A DNA stretch of 64,000 nucleotides from Nocardia suismassiliense (GTDB lineage Bacteria; Actinomycetota; Actinomycetes; Mycobacteriales; Mycobacteriaceae): the NCBI RefSeq assembly GCF_900269665.1, contig NZ_LT985361.1, positions 8,176,325 to 8,240,324 on the forward strand. The letters run 5' to 3'. Within the stretch, counting starts at the first letter, position 1. The number at the start of each line of letters is the position of its first letter. A program made the position numbers and the translations under genes. Of this stretch, positions 26,539-35,678 are shown in pieces. The notes beneath the pieces were generated by a model that searched no databases, was not told where the DNA came from, and saw only the letters and a program-made list of their open reading frames with translations.

Positions 26539-28106
26539 ATTCGGTAGAGGCGCTGGCGCCGGAGACGGATCAACCGTGGTCGCGGCTGGACAAACGAATG
26601 CTGTTGGTGCACCCGGTCACCGAGGTGATCAAGTTCATTCCGGTGCTGATCGGCTCGGTCATTCTCGGCACCAGCAGCGGCAACCATGTGTGGAGCATCT
26701 TCCCGCTCATCCTGATCGTCGGGTTCGCGCTCACCCGCTGGTTCACCACCACGTATCGGGTCGGGTCGACCCATGTCGAGCTGCGCACCGGGCTGATCCA
26801 GCGCAAGAAGCTGGCGGTGCCGCGGTCGCGGATCCGGTCGGTGGACATCGAGGCGGACCTGCTGCACCGCATGCTCGGGCTCGCGGTGCTGGCCATCGGC
26901 ACCGGGCAGCAGGCGGAGTCGGGCGAGAAGTTCAAATTGGACGCGCTGGACGCACGATTGGTGCCCGACCTGCGTACCGCGCTGCTCGCGCACACCGGAA
27001 CGCCACAAAGCGTTGCCGGACAAACTGATTCGACAGTTGACCCGACCGGCGTCACGATGGCGAAAGCCCCGGAGGCACGCTCCCGGCGCGAGATCGCCCA
27101 TTGGAATCCGAGCTGGGTTCGGTACGCGCCACTGTCGCTGACCGGTTTCGCCATCGTCGCACCGATCGTCGGTCTGGCCTTCCAGTACGGCGTCGGCCAG
27201 GTGCTGTTCCGCTCCGACGCCGTGCAATGGGTGGAGAACGGCGGTGCGGTGATCATCGCCCTCGGCGCCATCGCGCTCGTCGCGGTAATCGTGCTGGTGG
27301 TCAGCCCCGCCGCCTGTGCCCGTTATCTGACAACGTATTTCGGTCTGCGGGTCACCGACGACGGCCGGACGCTGCACCTGCGGCACGGCCTGTTCACCAC
27401 CCGCCAGATCACCCTGGATCTGGCCCGCTTCCGCGGCGCGACGGTGAACGAGCCGCTGCTGCTGCGCCTGGCCGGCGCCGCCGAGCTGGAGGCGATCATG
27501 GTCGGGGAGAACCCGCGCCAGAAGATCCTCCCCCAGGCGCCACGCACCGCCATCGAGCACACCCTGAGCCACCTGCTCGCGCCGAACGAGTTCCAGGACA
27601 AGACCATTGCCCGGCCCGCCGGAGGCCCGAGCCCCGGTCGCGCACCGCTGCTCGCGCACGGGCCGGTCGCCCGCCGCAGGCGCCATACCCGCACGCTGAC
27701 GCCGATCGCCGTTGCGGCGCTCGTCATGCTCGCCTTTTCCGTTGCGGGCGCGGACTTTTCGCCGTGGTGGTGGCTGGTGCCCGCGCTACTGGTTCCGGTC
27801 GCGCTCGCGCTCGCGGAGGACCGCTATCGCGGCCTCGGCCACACCGTGCTCCCCGCGACCCCCACCAGCCCGACCTGGCTGATCACGCGTTCGGGTTCAC
27901 TGGACCGCGACCGTGACTGCCTGGAGGCCCCCGGCGTGATCGGCTGGACCGTCCGGCAGACGTTCTTCCAGCGCCGGGCCGGCGTCGCCACCCTGGTCGC
28001 GGCCGCCGCCGCGGGCAAGAAGCGGTACCACGTGGTCGATATCCCGCTCGACGAAGCCTGTGCCCTCATCGATGCGGTGACCCCGGGTCAGCTGGGCAGT
28101 CGCTAA
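26535..28106 (+). CDS. PH domain-containing membrane protein (YdbT-like)
   Basis: This 523-residue membrane protein has three bacterial PH-type domains, each following a pair of transmembrane helices: around residues 80-140 (TTYRVGSTHVELRTGLIQRK), 270-340 (YFGLRVTDDGRTLHLRHGLF) and 430-510 (RYRGLGHTV onwards). The start GTG 26535 overlaps the upstream stop (GTGA). The last 4 bp overlap the convergent gene's stop. It is the partner of the smaller PH protein upstream; no enzymatic motif is visible. Confidence 0.82.
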   Translation: MNSVEALAPETDQPWSRLDKRMLLVHPVTEVIKFIPVLIGSVILGTSSGNHVWSIFPLILIVGFALTRWFTTTYRVGSTHVELRTGLIQRKKLAVPRSRIRSVDIEADLLHRMLGLAVLAIGTGQQAESGEKFKLDALDARLVPDLRTALLAHTGTPQSVAGQTDSTVDPTGVTMAKAPEARSRREIAHWNPSWVRYAPLSLTGFAIVAPIVGLAFQYGVGQVLFRSDAVQWVENGGAVIIALGAIALVAVIVLVVSPAACARYLTTYFGLRVTDDGRTLHLRHGLFTTRQITLDLARFRGATVNEPLLLRLAGAAELEAIMVGENPRQKILPQAPRTAIEHTLSHLLAPNEFQDKTIARPAGGPSPGRAPLLAHGPVARRRRHTRTLTPIAVAALVMLAFSVAGADFSPWWWLVPALLVPVALALAEDRYRGLGHTVLPATPTSPTWLITRSGSLDRDRDCLEAPGVIGWTVRQTFFQRRAGVATLVAAAAAGKKRYHVVDIPLDEACALIDAVTPGQLGSR

Positions 28107-28531
28107 CGCTTGCTGAACAACCCGGAATTGACGCGGACGTAGATGAACACCAGCGGCGGCACCAGACCGCAGAACAGCAGCAGCACGGTGCGCCAGTCGC
28201 TGGCGAGCATGATGTCGCCGCCGGGACCGGTGCTCGCGCAGAGCAGGAACCCGAAAGTCCAAGCGGCCAAGGGCAAGAACATCGCGGCGGTCCTTGGCGA
28301 GACAGCACGGGCGCCGAGCACCAGCGCGACATTCACCGCACCGGCCAGCACACCCGACAGCGGGAACGCGGTGCTGCCGAAGTAGAACGGCAGGTACAGC
28401 ACCTCCAGCGCGAGCGTGATGACCGCGTCGAGCACCAGCACCGCCAAGGTGAGCGGCGCCAGCCAGGGCAGCGCGGCGGTGGGTATCTCCCGGTATGTCA
28501 CGGGCACCGGACCGTCGACGGCCGCCCTCAC
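28103..28531 (-). CDS. four-helix integral membrane protein, 142 aa
   Basis: This 142-residue protein has four predicted transmembrane helices (around 22-45, 52-73, 80-98 and 113-133) and ends in a basic GLFSKR. It starts at GTG 28531 overlapping the TGA of the tiny upstream gene, a GTGA coupling. A protein of this type lies near mshB in mycobacteria (Rv1171 region, recalled). Function unknown. The 3' end overlaps the convergent PH-domain gene by 4 bp, leaving no space for a terminator. Confidence 0.75.
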   Translation of the reverse strand: MRAAVDGPVPVTYREIPTAALPWLAPLTLAVLVLDAVITLALEVLYLPFYFGSTAFPLSGVLAGAVNVALVLGARAVSPRTAAMFLPLAAWTFGFLLCASTGPGGDIMLASDWRTVLLLFCGLVPPLVFIYVRVNSGLFSKR

Positions 28532-28686
28532 GGCACCGGTGGGAAGCCGAGGAGGGTCAGCAGGTGGCTCTGCATATCGACGAACCCGTACAGCACCCTC
28601 AGGTACAGGTCGTGTTGCGCCTGCCAGTTCGGCTTCATGCTGTCCACGAACGCGACGATCGCGTCCTGGACCGACCAGTTGTACAT
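28528..28686 (-). CDS. 52-residue conserved-looking mini-protein
   Basis: ATG 28686 opens a 52-codon frame beginning MYNWSVQDAIVAFVDSM and ending GFPPVP. It is rich in Trp, Tyr, Leu and Gln and reads as a pair of amphipathic helices. Its TGA overlaps the GTG of the four-helix membrane protein, so the two are translationally coupled. This overlap and the non-random composition are the evidence that it is real. Function unknown; it may assist the membrane protein. Confidence 0.65.
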   Translation of the reverse strand: MYNWSVQDAIVAFVDSMKPNWQAQHDLYLRVLYGFVDMQSHLLTLLGFPPVP

Positions 28687-28731
28687 GCGAACGAGTCTAT
28701 TCCGGCGTTGCCGCGGGCGGGACCCGCATGA

Positions 28732-30201
28732 TCACTTGTCCCCATCCATCGGGATGTTGGCGACCACCGGGAACTCGCCGGTGTAGCCCGCGCGCTGCTC
28801 GGCGATGGACAGCACCCGCTTGCGCGCGACCAGCCAGCCGACGATCAGCATCGGGATGATCAGCGCCAGTGAGGCGACGGTCCAGGTGCCCACCGGGTAG
28901 TCGAAACCGGTCAGCACCACCACGAAGAACAGGAACACCAGCGTCAGCAGGCCCGTATAGGGCGCGCCGAACATCCGGAACGACGGCCGCTCCGCCTTGC
29001 CCTGCTGGCACCACCGCCACAGCTGCAACTGGCACAGCACGATGGTGGCCCAGGAGGCGACGATGCCGAGCGAGGCCATGTTCAGCACGATCTCGAAGGC
29101 CCGGTCCGGCACCACGCCGTTGAGCGCGATGCCGACCAGCGCGATCAGGCTGGTCAGCAGGATGCCGCCGTAGGGAACGCCGTTGCGCCCCATCACGCCG
29201 GTGAACTTCGGCGCGCTGCCGTTCATCGACATGGACCGCAGGATGCGCCCGGTCGAGTACAGCCCGGCGTTGAGACTGGAGAACGCGGCGGTGAGCACCA
29301 CCAGGTTCATCACACTGCCGATGCCGGGCACGCCGAGCATGGTGAAGAAGGTGACGAACGGGCTTTCCTTGGCCGTGTACGCGGTGTAGGGCAGCAGCAG
29401 GCCGAGCAGGACCAGCGAGCCGACGTAGAAGATGGCGATGCGGGCGATCACCGAGTTGATCGCGCGCGGCATGATCTTGGCCGGGTTCTCCGTCTCGCCC
29501 GCCGCCGTGCCGACCAATTCGACCGCGGCGTAGGCGAACACGACGCCGGAGACCACGACCACCAGCGGCAGCACGCCGGTCGGGAACAGTCCGCCGTTCT
29601 CGGCGATCACGCTCGGCCCGGTCGGGTGCCCCTGCACGGTGAAGCGGCCGATGAGGAAGATGGTGCCGACGATCAGGAACGCGCTCAGCGCGAACACCTT
29701 GACCAGCGCGGCCCAGAACTCCATCTCGCCGAACCACTTCACCGAGATGAGGTTGATGCTGAGCACCAGGACCAGCGCGATCAGCGCGAGCAGCCACTGC
29801 GGCACGCTGCTGAACCCGGACCAGTAGTGGAAGTACTGCGCGATGGCGGTGGTGTCGGCGATGCCGGTCATCGACCAGTTGAGGAAGTACATCCAGCCGG
29901 CCACGAACGCGGCCTTCTCGCCGAAGAACTCACGCGCGTAGGAGACGAACGACCCGGACGAGGGCCGGTGTAGCACGAGTTCACCGAGCGCGCGCAGGAT
30001 GAGGAACGCGAAGAATCCGCAGACGCCGTAGACGAGGAACAGGCCGGGTCCCGCGTTGGCGAGCCGGCCGCCCGCGCCGAGGAACAGCCCGGTGCCGATG
30101 GCGCCACCGATGGCGATCATCTGCAACTGCCGCGGCTTGAGACTCTTGTGATACCCCTCGTCCTCGATGCTGAGGTGCGCCTTGTCGCCGACCGCCGTCA
30201 T
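28732..30201 (-). CDS. amino acid permease (APC superfamily, AAT family)
   Basis: This protein of about 489 residues has 12 predicted membrane helices. The first helix carries the family signature MIAIGGAIGTGLFLGAGGRL, followed by GPGLFLVYGVCGFFAF and RALGELVLHRPSSGSFVSYA. It resembles asparagine (AnsP), GABA and aromatic amino acid proton symporters; the exact substrate cannot be fixed. The start ATG 30201 (MTAVGDKAHLSIEDEGYHK) is preferred; GGAGG lies about 12 nt upstream, and further in-frame ATGs at 30222 and 30279 exist. It is a single gene. Confidence 0.88.
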   Translation of the reverse strand: MTAVGDKAHLSIEDEGYHKSLKPRQLQMIAIGGAIGTGLFLGAGGRLANAGPGLFLVYGVCGFFAFLILRALGELVLHRPSSGSFVSYAREFFGEKAAFVAGWMYFLNWSMTGIADTTAIAQYFHYWSGFSSVPQWLLALIALVLVLSINLISVKWFGEMEFWAALVKVFALSAFLIVGTIFLIGRFTVQGHPTGPSVIAENGGLFPTGVLPLVVVVSGVVFAYAAVELVGTAAGETENPAKIMPRAINSVIARIAIFYVGSLVLLGLLLPYTAYTAKESPFVTFFTMLGVPGIGSVMNLVVLTAAFSSLNAGLYSTGRILRSMSMNGSAPKFTGVMGRNGVPYGGILLTSLIALVGIALNGVVPDRAFEIVLNMASLGIVASWATIVLCQLQLWRWCQQGKAERPSFRMFGAPYTGLLTLVFLFFVVVLTGFDYPVGTWTVASLALIIPMLIVGWLVARKRVLSIAEQRAGYTGEFPVVANIPMDGDK

Positions 30202-30380
30202 GAACCGCTTCGCCCTCCACATCGATGAATTCGAGATCACGGGAACGGTACCCGGCGAAAGTTTTCGGGGTAACAGCAACCCTCAAGCTACGAATATTCG
30301 CAGTTCAGGAGGCATTCGGTGATTATGCCGTGATATGGCAGGAACTGCGGAAGGCTAGCCGGGGAATCGACAGAAGTTCG

Positions 30381-31256
30381 TTATTCAAGCCCAGCTAACA
30401 GATCATGTTCACGGCCGTCCGATCCGACCGAACCCCGGCGACCTCGCACTAGGACGAAGCACTCTTCCGGCAGTACCGGTTGAGCAACATTGTTGGACAG
30501 CGCGAATTCGCGGCCGGACGGCGCCACCGTCACCTGGGTGGCATGCGCGCGCAGCGCGGCACGTTTGGCGGCCAGCGCGTCGGACACGTCGAGGGTGGTC
30601 GTCACGGTGCGGCTCGGCACGCTCGCGAGCTCACCCTCGGCGGGCAGCCGCCAGCCCGGCGGCAGCCTGCCGGGGAGCCCGTCCACGGTGCGTTTGGCCA
30701 GTGCGGCCGTGTGCTGGCGCAGCATGTCGGCGTCGGTGACGGTCCAGTAGAACTTCGGTGTGTCCCAACCACGTTCGGCCGCGGCGGGTATCGCGGCCGT
30801 GGTGATCTGGTGGGCGCGAATGTGATCGGGGTGGCCGTAGCCGCCGTTCGGGTCGTAAGTGATCACCACCTGGGGCCGCAGCTCCAGGATCACCTCGGTC
30901 AGCGCCTGCACCGCTTCGTCGCCGGATTTCACGAAGACGCGCGGCTTCTCCGCCGCCGGGGTGCCCGCCATGCCGGAATCGCGCCAGTGCCCCGCCCCGC
31001 CGAGGAAACGCGGCGGCGCGGCGTCCAAAGCCTGCAAGGCCCTGGTCAATTCGAGGATGCGATAGCCGCCGAGCTGATCGGCGCGGTCGGCGGTGAGCTG
31101 CGCCCACTCGTCCCCGATGACCTCGCCCTCTTCGCCGAGGGTGCAGGTCAGCACGGTCACCGGCACGCCGCGGCGGCGGTAGTGCGCGATGGTGCCGCCG
31201 GTGGTGATGGATTCGTCGTCCGGGTGCGCGTGCACCAGCAGCAGACCGCCGGTCAT
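30381..31256 (-). CDS. mshB: N-acetyl-1-D-myo-inositol-2-amino-2-deoxy-alpha-D-glucopyranoside deacetylase
   Basis: This 291-residue zinc deacetylase carries out the second step of mycothiol synthesis by removing acetate from GlcNAc-inositol. The LmbE-type motif HAHPDDES holds His11 and Asp14 as zinc ligands and Asp13 as base, and GYGHPDHIRAH supplies the third ligand (His145). ATG 31256 is chosen because it overlaps the lpqW stop by 4 bp and gives the family N-terminus MTGGLLLVHAHPDD. Mycothiol is the main thiol of actinobacteria. Confidence 0.94.
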   Translation of the reverse strand: MTGGLLLVHAHPDDESITTGGTIAHYRRRGVPVTVLTCTLGEEGEVIGDEWAQLTADRADQLGGYRILELTRALQALDAAPPRFLGGAGHWRDSGMAGTPAAEKPRVFVKSGDEAVQALTEVILELRPQVVITYDPNGGYGHPDHIRAHQITTAAIPAAAERGWDTPKFYWTVTDADMLRQHTAALAKRTVDGLPGRLPPGWRLPAEGELASVPSRTVTTTLDVSDALAAKRAALRAHATQVTVAPSGREFALSNNVAQPVLPEECFVLVRGRRGSVGSDGREHDLLAGLE

Positions 31257-33040
31257 TGGATCTTTCGCCACTGTCCGGCGTCACCGAAGATGCCGACCTG
31301 GATGCTGCCGCTGAGCGACGCGCCGTCGACCCGAGGGCCCGCCGCGGCGACCAGGTTGTCCTGCACGATCGGCAGCACCGTGGCCAGCTCCCACAGCTTG
31401 GGCTCGGCCTCGGCGAGGACGCGGCCGGTTTCGATGCCGCGCAACGCTTCATCGATCGGGAACTGCAGCGCGGGGTCGCACACGCCGGACAGATTGGCGG
31501 GCGCGCGCCGCGCCGGATCCGCGCTCTGCTGTGCGGTTCCCGCGGTGCCCGTGGCGGGATCCGGTGGCGGGCAACCATATCGGGAGGCGAGCACGGTGGC
31601 CGGATCGGAACCCGCACGCTCCCAGCCGACTATCGCGTCGACCGTTCCTTCGACGAGCTCGCGGCCGTACAGCTGATCGGCGGCCACGCTGCGCACCGTG
31701 GCATCGATTCCGGCACTGCGCAATTGGTCGGCGGCGGTGTTCGCGACGGCGAGCGCGGTGAGGTCGCCCTCCACCGCACCGATCCGCATCGTCAGCGACT
31801 TACCGTTTTTCGCGACCGGTCGCGGAGTCGGCGCGGGTGAGGTCGGCGAATTCACCGGCGGCGGCTCCGGCGCACGGCCGTAGCCCGCCTCCGCGAGCAA
31901 CGCGAAAGCCTCTTCGGCCGGTGGTCGCGGCGGGGCCGTCGGCGCGTAACCGGGGTCGGACGGCGAAAGTATTTGCGCGCGAGCCGGTTCCACCCAGCCG
32001 CCGGTCTGCGCGCCGACCGTGGCCAGCAGCGCGGGATCGAGCAGTGCGAGCACCGCGCGGCGGACCCGGATATCGCTCACCGGACCGGTCCGGCCGTTGA
32101 GCGCGAGTTGCAGCACCCGCGACTGCGGCATGATCGCGGTGCGCACCGACGGGATGGCGGCCAGTTGCGCCTGCGTCGCGACCCCGCCGTGCACCAGCGT
32201 CATCTGCGCGTCGTTGGTGCGCAGCGACTCCGCCAGCTGCGCGGGAGTTCCGCCGCGCCGCAACAGGATCTCGTCCGGCGCGGCCGGGGTACCCCAGAAG
32301 CGGGCGTTGCGCTCGAGCAGGATCTCCTCACGACCGCGGTCGATGTTCTTGATCGCGAACTGCGCGCCCGACACCCGGATGCTCTGCACCCAGCCGTCCT
32401 GGAATCCGCCGGGCGAATCTTTCATCAGATGCGACGGCAGCAGATTGGCGAACAGCTGCTGCCACGCCGGGTACGGCTCGCGCATCGTCACCGTCACCGT
32501 TTTGCCGCCGCCCGCGGAGCCGATGTCGGTGATCAACCGATAGCCCGCCGTGTCGACGACACCCGGTTGCGAGATCATCTGCTGCCACAGGAACTGGAAG
32601 TCCTCGGCGGCGATCGGCGCACCATCGGACCAGTTCGCCTCGTTGCGCAGCGTGTAGGTGATGGTGAACGGCTCCTGCGCGGTGACCTCGGCCGTGCTGA
32701 TCAGCGAGGTGTCCGGCACCCAGTCGGTGACGTTGGGCGCCACCGGGTTCGGCACCGGACGGAACGGGCTGGGCAGCACCATCGAGCTCAACGCCGCCGT
32801 GGCCGGCGACTGATCCGAACGCAGGTGCGGATTGAAGCCGATGCCGATGGTGTCGATCGCGGCGACCACCGTGGTCTTACCCGGTTTGGCGGGCGTGGTC
32901 TTCGGGCTGTCGGTGCTCTCGATCGGCGGTGGCGGGTTCGCCGTGCAACCGGCGAACACCGTCAACGACGCCGTCACGATGACCAGCAGTGTGCGCCAGG
33001 TGGCGCGACCGGATACAGCCCCCGAGCTCACGCTGCGCAC
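31253..33040 (-). CDS. lpqW: LpqW-like lipoprotein, family 5 extracellular solute-binding protein
   Basis: This 595-residue protein carries a lipoprotein signal (hydrophobic TLLVIVTASLTVFAGC, Cys about residue 31) followed by a Pro-rich linker and an SBP_bac_5 peptide-binding fold (YTLRNEANWSDGAPIAAEDF). It lies between typA and mshB as lpqW does in mycobacteria, where LpqW controls the branch between phosphatidylinositol mannosides and lipoarabinomannan and works with PimE, rather than importing peptides. A pimE homologue lies 3 kb away. The start GTG 33040 has no clear ribosome-binding site; GTG 33031 is an alternative. Confidence 0.86.
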   Translation of the reverse strand: MRSVSSGAVSGRATWRTLLVIVTASLTVFAGCTANPPPPIESTDSPKTTPAKPGKTTVVAAIDTIGIGFNPHLRSDQSPATAALSSMVLPSPFRPVPNPVAPNVTDWVPDTSLISTAEVTAQEPFTITYTLRNEANWSDGAPIAAEDFQFLWQQMISQPGVVDTAGYRLITDIGSAGGGKTVTVTMREPYPAWQQLFANLLPSHLMKDSPGGFQDGWVQSIRVSGAQFAIKNIDRGREEILLERNARFWGTPAAPDEILLRRGGTPAQLAESLRTNDAQMTLVHGGVATQAQLAAIPSVRTAIMPQSRVLQLALNGRTGPVSDIRVRRAVLALLDPALLATVGAQTGGWVEPARAQILSPSDPGYAPTAPPRPPAEEAFALLAEAGYGRAPEPPPVNSPTSPAPTPRPVAKNGKSLTMRIGAVEGDLTALAVANTAADQLRSAGIDATVRSVAADQLYGRELVEGTVDAIVGWERAGSDPATVLASRYGCPPPDPATGTAGTAQQSADPARRAPANLSGVCDPALQFPIDEALRGIETGRVLAEAEPKLWELATVLPIVQDNLVAAAGPRVDGASLSGSIQVGIFGDAGQWRKIQ

Positions 33041-33051
33041 TCTACCGCGAT

Positions 33052-34950
33052 TTACAGCGCGGCCCGGTCCCGAGCCTTCCGGCGCGACAGTTCGCGACCA
33101 CGCTCGGTCGCGCCCAGGATCACCTTGCGCACCCGGACCACCTCCGGGGTGACCTCGACACACTCGTCGTCGGCACAGAACTCCATCGCGGCTTCCAGAT
33201 CGAGCTGCAGCGGCTTGGCCAGCGTCTCGAACACGTCCGCGGTCGAGCTGCGCATGTTGGTCAGCTTCTTCTCGCGGGTCACGTTGATGTCGAGGTCCTC
33301 GGCGCGCGGGTTGATGCCCACGACCATGCCTTCGTAGGTGTCCGCGCCCGGCTCGACGAAGAACTGGCCGCGGTCGGCGAGCTGGATCATCGCGAACGGG
33401 GTCACCGTGCCTGCCCGGTCCGACACCAGCGCACCGGTGTGCCTGGCCCGGATCTCGCCTGCCCACGGCGCGTAGCCGTGCGATACGGCGTTGGCGATGC
33501 CGGTGCCGCGGGTCTCGGTGAGAAAGTCGGTGCGGAAGCCGATCAGGCCGCGCGACGGGACGATGAACTCCATCCGCACCCAGCCCGCGCTGTGGTTGGC
33601 CATCTGCACCATCTTGCCCTTGCGGGCGGCCAGCAGCTGGGTGACCGCGCCGAGGTACTCGTCGGGGCAGTCGATGGTGAGCTCTTCGTAGGGCTCGTGC
33701 ACCTTGCCGTCGACCTGCTTGGTGACCACCTGCGGCTTGCCGACGGTCAGCTCGAAGCCCTCGCGGCGCATCTGCTCGACCAGGATGGCCAGCGCGAGCT
33801 CACCACGGCCCTGTACCTCCCAGGCGTCCGGGCGGCCGATGTCGAGCACGCGCAGCGAGACGTTGCCGACCAGTTCCTGGTCCAGGCGCGACTTCACCAT
33901 GCGGGCGGTGAGCTTGTGGCCCTGCACCCGGCCGACCAGCGGCGAGGTGTTGGTGCCGATGGTCACCGAGATGGCGGGCTCGTCGACGGTGATGCGCGGC
34001 AGTGCGACCGGGTTGTCGATGTCGGCCAGGGTGTCGCCGATCATGATCTCCGGGATGCCCGCGATGGCGACGATGTCACCGGCCACGGCGACCTCGCCGG
34101 GCTGCCGCTCGACACCGATCGTCTGCAGCAGCTCGGTGATCTTCACCTGCTTGACGCCGTCGGCGTGCATCCACGCGACGTTCTGGCCCTTGCGCAGCTC
34201 GCCCTGGTAGATGCGGACCAGCGCGAGGCGGCCGAGGAACGCCGAGGCGTCCAGGTTGGTGACGTGCGCCTGCAGCGGCGCGGCCGGATCGCCCTTGGGC
34301 GCCGGGATGTTGTTGAGCAGCACGTCGAACAGTGCGTCGAGGTTCTCCGCGTCGGGCGCGTGCCCGTTCTCCGGACGCTCCTTCGACGCCTTGCCCTCAC
34401 GACCGGAGGCGTAGAGCACCGGCAGGTCGAGCGCGAGCTCGGCGGCCTCGGCGGCGGAGTCGTCCAGGTCGGAGGCCAGGTCGAGCAGCAGGTCGTGGCT
34501 CTCCTCGACGACCTCCTCGATCCGGGCGTCGGGACGGTCGGTCTTGTTGACCACCAGGATCACCGGCAACGACGCGGCAAGTGCCTTACGCAGCACGAAC
34601 CGGGTCTGCGGCAGCGGACCCTCGGAGGCGTCGACCAGCAGCACGACACCGTCGACCATGGACAGGCCGCGTTCGACCTCACCACCGAAGTCGGCGTGGC
34701 CCGGTGTGTCGATCACGTTGATGACGGTGACGGAACCATCCGCGTGGTGCTTATGCACCGCGGTGTTCTTGGCGAGAATGGTGATGCCCTTCTCGCGCTC
34801 CAGGTCACCGGAGTCCATCACCCGATCGACGAGCTCGGCTCGTTCGGCGAAGGCGCCGGATTGGCGGAGCATGGCGTCGACCAGCGTCGTCTTACCGTGG
34901 TCGACGTGGGCCACGATGGCAACGTTGCGAAAATCGCGCGCAGACGACAC
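33052..34950 (-). CDS. typA: translational GTPase TypA/BipA
   Basis: This 632-residue ribosome-associated GTPase has G1 AHVDHGKTT, the switch region KGITILAKNTA, G3 DTPGHADF and G4 NKTD, followed by the EF-Tu domain 2, two EF-G-like domains and the BipA-specific C-terminal domain. It helps ribosome assembly and stress adaptation. The GTG start at 34950 has an AGGAGG ribosome-binding site 7-8 nt upstream. Gene order typA-lpqW is conserved. Only 11 bp separate it from lpqW. Confidence 0.96.
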   Translation of the reverse strand: MSSARDFRNVAIVAHVDHGKTTLVDAMLRQSGAFAERAELVDRVMDSGDLEREKGITILAKNTAVHKHHADGSVTVINVIDTPGHADFGGEVERGLSMVDGVVLLVDASEGPLPQTRFVLRKALAASLPVILVVNKTDRPDARIEEVVEESHDLLLDLASDLDDSAAEAAELALDLPVLYASGREGKASKERPENGHAPDAENLDALFDVLLNNIPAPKGDPAAPLQAHVTNLDASAFLGRLALVRIYQGELRKGQNVAWMHADGVKQVKITELLQTIGVERQPGEVAVAGDIVAIAGIPEIMIGDTLADIDNPVALPRITVDEPAISVTIGTNTSPLVGRVQGHKLTARMVKSRLDQELVGNVSLRVLDIGRPDAWEVQGRGELALAILVEQMRREGFELTVGKPQVVTKQVDGKVHEPYEELTIDCPDEYLGAVTQLLAARKGKMVQMANHSAGWVRMEFIVPSRGLIGFRTDFLTETRGTGIANAVSHGYAPWAGEIRARHTGALVSDRAGTVTPFAMIQLADRGQFFVEPGADTYEGMVVGINPRAEDLDINVTREKKLTNMRSSTADVFETLAKPLQLDLEAAMEFCADDECVEVTPEVVRVRKVILGATERGRELSRRKARDRAAL

Positions 34951-35090
34951 GCTGAATCCTCCTGCTGTTAGGTGTTGGTACCGGCCGACCCCTGCAAACA
35001 GGTGGAGAATCGAAACTCACCGGGCATTGCGGCCATATACACCCTACCTGCGTTCGGGTCACCCCCACGCTTCAGGCACCGTACTAAGGG

Positions 35091-35096
35091 TATGCT
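35091..35096 (+). promoter_or_regulatory. candidate -10 element for a leaderless mRNA
   Basis: TATGCT lies exactly 7 nt before ATG 35104. This is the spacing expected if transcription starts at the A of the start codon, as in many actinobacterial leaderless genes. No ribosome-binding site precedes this ATG. Confidence 0.4.
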
Positions 35097-35103
35097 AACC
35101 GAC

Positions 35104-35280
35104 ATGGGCAAGGTCAAGGCTAAGCAGGTTTCACGCTTGAAACCAAAGAAAAAGTGCTGTCGAAAAAAGACGCGCTGCCTGAAATGCCCTGTGGTCATTA
35201 TGCGTATGAAGAAGTGCGAAGCCGCAGGCATCTGCGGCAAAGACCTGAAGAAAGCGCTCAAGCAGGCGCGCGCCGCCTGA
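35104..35280 (+). CDS. 58-residue lysine- and cysteine-rich mini-protein
   Basis: The protein starts MGKVKAKQVSRLKPKKK and carries six cysteines (18, 19, 25, 28, 38, 44) in a CC-x5-C-x2-C-x9-C-x5-C spacing, with roughly a quarter Lys/Arg. This suggests a small zinc or iron-sulfur binding, nucleic-acid-associated protein, but no named family is recognised. Lys codons AAA and AAG make the 5' part locally AT-rich. It is divergent from typA. ATG 35092 is an in-frame alternative; ATG 35104 is favoured by a TATGCT at leaderless spacing. Confidence 0.65.
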   Translation: MGKVKAKQVSRLKPKKKCCRKKTRCLKCPVVIMRMKKCEAAGICGKDLKKALKQARAA

Positions 35281-35376
35281 CCTTTTCGCGCCGCCGCACC
35301 GGTCTGCGCGACCCGCTGCGCTCGGCTGATCCGACAATGACGGACATCACTCCCGGCACAGGAGTAGAACCGGGTT

Positions 35377-35673
35377 ATGAGTGCTCCGTTGCTGACCGAA
35401 ACCGAACTCGCCGCGGCCCTGACCGAACTGCCGGACTGGACCAGGGACGGCGATGTGCTGACCCGCACCGTCCAGGCGCCGACCTTCCTCGCCGGCATCG
35501 AGCTGGTCCGCGAGGTCGCCGAAGCGGCCGAGGCCGCCAACCATCACCCCGATATCGATATCCGCTGGCGCAAGGTCACGTTCGCGCTGTCCACCCATGA
35601 TTCCGGCGGCCTCACCGCGCTGGACGTCGAGCTGGCCCGCAAGATCGACCAGTTCGCCGCAAAGCTCGGCTGA
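35377..35673 (+). CDS. 4a-hydroxytetrahydrobiopterin dehydratase (pterin-4-alpha-carbinolamine dehydratase)
   Basis: This 98-residue protein contains the family signature NHHPDIDIRWRKV with the catalytic His pair, and the dimer-forming N-terminal segment PDWTRDGDVLTRTV. The enzyme dehydrates 4a-hydroxy pterins; in actinobacteria its physiological partner is uncertain. The gene is adjacent and convergent to pimE, as for Rv1159A and Rv1159 in M. tuberculosis. The two stop codons are only 5 bp apart. Confidence 0.92.
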   Translation: MSAPLLTETELAAALTELPDWTRDGDVLTRTVQAPTFLAGIELVREVAEAAEAANHHPDIDIRWRKVTFALSTHDSGGLTALDVELARKIDQFAAKLG

Positions 35674-35678
35674 TACCA

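Noticed and set aside
32989..34971. Long plus-strand frame opposite typA
   Set aside because: It is an antisense shadow; typA is complete with all G motifs.
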